DNA of 32,632 nt, taken from NCBI GenBank assembly GCA_964575225.1, contig CAZNQW010000014.1, positions 1 to 32,632 of the forward strand, given 5' to 3'. Position 1 is the first letter of the stretch, and each line of letters begins with the position of its first letter. The DNA is from CAZNQW01 sp964575225 (lineage in GTDB: Bacteria > Chloroflexota > Anaerolineae > JAAYZQ01). Position numbers and translations under genes: made by a program. Shown in pieces: positions 31,428 to 32,632 of this stretch. The notes beneath the pieces are model-generated. The model made no database searches and was not told the origin of the DNA. It worked only from the letters and a program-made list of their open reading frames with translations.

Positions 31428-32587
31428 ATGTCGGAAGCCAGTAAGACCAATTCCAAGCGAGCCCAAGTCCCCCGACAGGACATGCCCGTCCAGGATGCTC
31501 AGGTCCGCGCTCACAACTATGAAGAAGTGGCACTCGGTTATCCCGAAGACACGGCCCTGTTGGAGGCCATGCGCTGCCTCCAGTGCAAGCGTCCCAAGTG
31601 TGTCGAGGGCTGTCCCGTTGGGGTGAATATCCCCGCGTTTATCGAGCGGCTCAAGGAAGGCGATATGCGAGGCGCCAGTCGCTCGCTCAAAGGAGACAAC
31701 AACCTGCCCGCCATCTGTGGCCGGGTCTGCCCCCAGGAAACCCAGTGCGAAGCTCTGTGCGTGCTGGGCAAAAAGGGGCAGCCGGTCGCCATTGGTCGCC
31801 TGGAACGGTTTGTGGCCGATTGGGACCTGGCCCACCCCTCGGAGCCGCCCGAGCTGCCGCCACCCAGCGGCAAGAAAGTGGCCGTCATTGGCTGTGGCCC
31901 GGCTGGGTTGACCTGCGCCGGGGACCTGGCTCGCTATGGGCACAAGGTGACCGTCTTTGAATCGCTGCACGCGCCTGGCGGTGTGCTGATCTATGGCATT
32001 CCCGAATTTCGCCTGCCCAAGGGTGTGGTCTATGCCGAAGTGGACTATGTCCGCAGCCTGGGCGTCGAGATACGGATGGACACGGTCATCGGCAAGACCC
32101 ACACCTTGGATGAACTATTTGAAGAACAGGGCTACGACGCCATCTTTTTGGGTACCGGTGCCGGGCTGCCCATGTTCATGCACATCCCCGGCGAGAATTA
32201 CAACGGCGTCCTTTCGGCCAACGAGTTTCTGACCCGCGTCAACCTGATGAAGGGATACCGCTTCCCCGAATGGGACACACCGGTGAAGGTGGGCCGCAGA
32301 GTGGCTGTGGTGGGAGCCGGCAACGTAGCCATGGATGCCTCGCGCTGCTCCCTGCGCTTGGGCGCCGATGAGGTTCACATCGTCTATCGCCGCTCGTCGG
32401 AGGAGGTGCCGGCCCGCGGCGAAGAGGTCCACCACGCCGAAGAAGAGGGCATTATCTTTGACTTTTTGACCAATCCCATCGAGATCTTTGGCGACGACAA
32501 GGGCTGGGTGCGAGGCATGCGCTGCATGCGCATGCAGCTTGGCGAGCCCGACGCCAGCGGCCGGCGCCGTCCTCTGCCGATTGAGGG
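31428..32587 (+). CDS. nfnB: NfnB-like glutamate-synthase-type subunit (3' truncated by contig end)
   Basis: This is the N-terminal part, about 387 residues, of the large Nfn subunit, related to the small subunit of glutamate synthase (GltD); the full protein is about 460-470 residues. The N-terminal Fe-S motifs are CLQCKRPKCVEGCP and CGRVCPQETQCEALC. The first dinucleotide fold is AVIGCGPAGLTCAG and the second VVGAGNVAMDASR. The real sequence ends at 32587; the last residues and stop codon of the open frame (GDRKSVV) are read from sequencing adapter, so the stop is an artefact. The ATG at 31428 lies 6 bp after AAGGAG; the ATG one codon earlier is possible. Because the C-terminus is cut, the absence of any motif there has no meaning. 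Confidence 0.93.
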
Positions 32588-32632
32588 AGATCGGAAGAGC
32601 GTCGTGTAGGGAAAGAGTGTAGGATAGGGTGT
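32588..32632. other. Illumina sequencing adapter at contig end
   Basis: From 32588 the sequence begins AGATCGGAAGAGC and continues to 32620 as the 33-nt TruSeq universal (P5-side) adapter. Next comes an 8-nt stretch AGGATAGG (32621-32628), which is the complement of the known i5 index D503 (CCTATCCT), and then GTGT, the start of the next adapter segment. It is not genomic. Confidence 0.97.

Noticed and set aside
30504..32102. A 532-residue open frame on the minus strand across nfnA and nfnB
   Set aside because: It is antisense to two clearly assigned genes, has no recognisable motif and arises from the GC-rich codon bias of the true frames.

Overview
The window looks like one complete short-read contig of a moderately GC-rich bacterium. 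My best guess is an uncultured Chloroflexota (Anaerolineae-like). The clues are a lipoprotein with a long Thr/Pro-rich stalk, an NfnA/NfnB pair, a corrinoid/URO-D methyl-transfer pair, and short mostly leaderless-spaced operons with good sigma-70-type promoters. This is inference; there is no rRNA or marker gene to confirm it. The left end cuts an MFS transporter gene. The right end runs into Illumina adapter (32588-32632), which truncates the last gene artificially.

Layout. (1) 1-3667: the 3' part of a Bcr/CflA-type MFS gene, converging on a minus-strand operon of a corrinoid protein and a URO-D-family protein. That operon is preceded by a long, apparently structured leader. (2) 3668-7388: a minus-strand operon of an IclR regulator and a large KamA-like radical SAM enzyme, divergent from a TauE/SafE permease. 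Both promoters are near-consensus. (3) 7459-8715: a hot-dog thioesterase and a ribbon-helix-helix/PIN toxin-antitoxin pair with a palindromic operator over its promoter. (4) 8716-16617: a long minus-strand operon of a zinc-ribbon protein, a 1168-residue GH13 enzyme, a degenerate Tag-like protein, a TspO-like membrane protein and an exported alpha/beta hydrolase. (5) 16703-22708: a ferredoxin, a lipid kinase, a membrane-anchored pseudokinase directly followed by ftsH, then a SufR-like regulator ending in a strong bidirectional terminator.

(6) 22727-27541: the Thr/Pro-rich lipoprotein (minus strand), divergent from an operon of an Lrp regulator, a class III aminotransferase, an acetylpolyamine-amidohydrolase-like enzyme and a creatininase-family amidohydrolase. 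I read this operon as an amino-acid or polyamine catabolic module. (7) 27578-30365: a second TauE/SafE permease, an intergenic region full of palindromes, a tyrosine-recombinase-like protein that has lost nearly all its catalytic residues, and two small coupled membrane proteins. (8) 30522 to the end: NfnA and the truncated NfnB, the flavin-based NADH-dependent ferredoxin:NADP+ oxidoreductase.

Points most worth following up: the pseudokinase-FtsH pair; the KamA-like enzyme that lacks the lysine-binding aspartates; the structured leader of the corrinoid operon; the Lrp/aminotransferase/deacetylase/creatininase operon; and the inactive recombinase with its palindromic upstream region. No CRISPR array, rRNA, tRNA or intact insertion sequence was seen.
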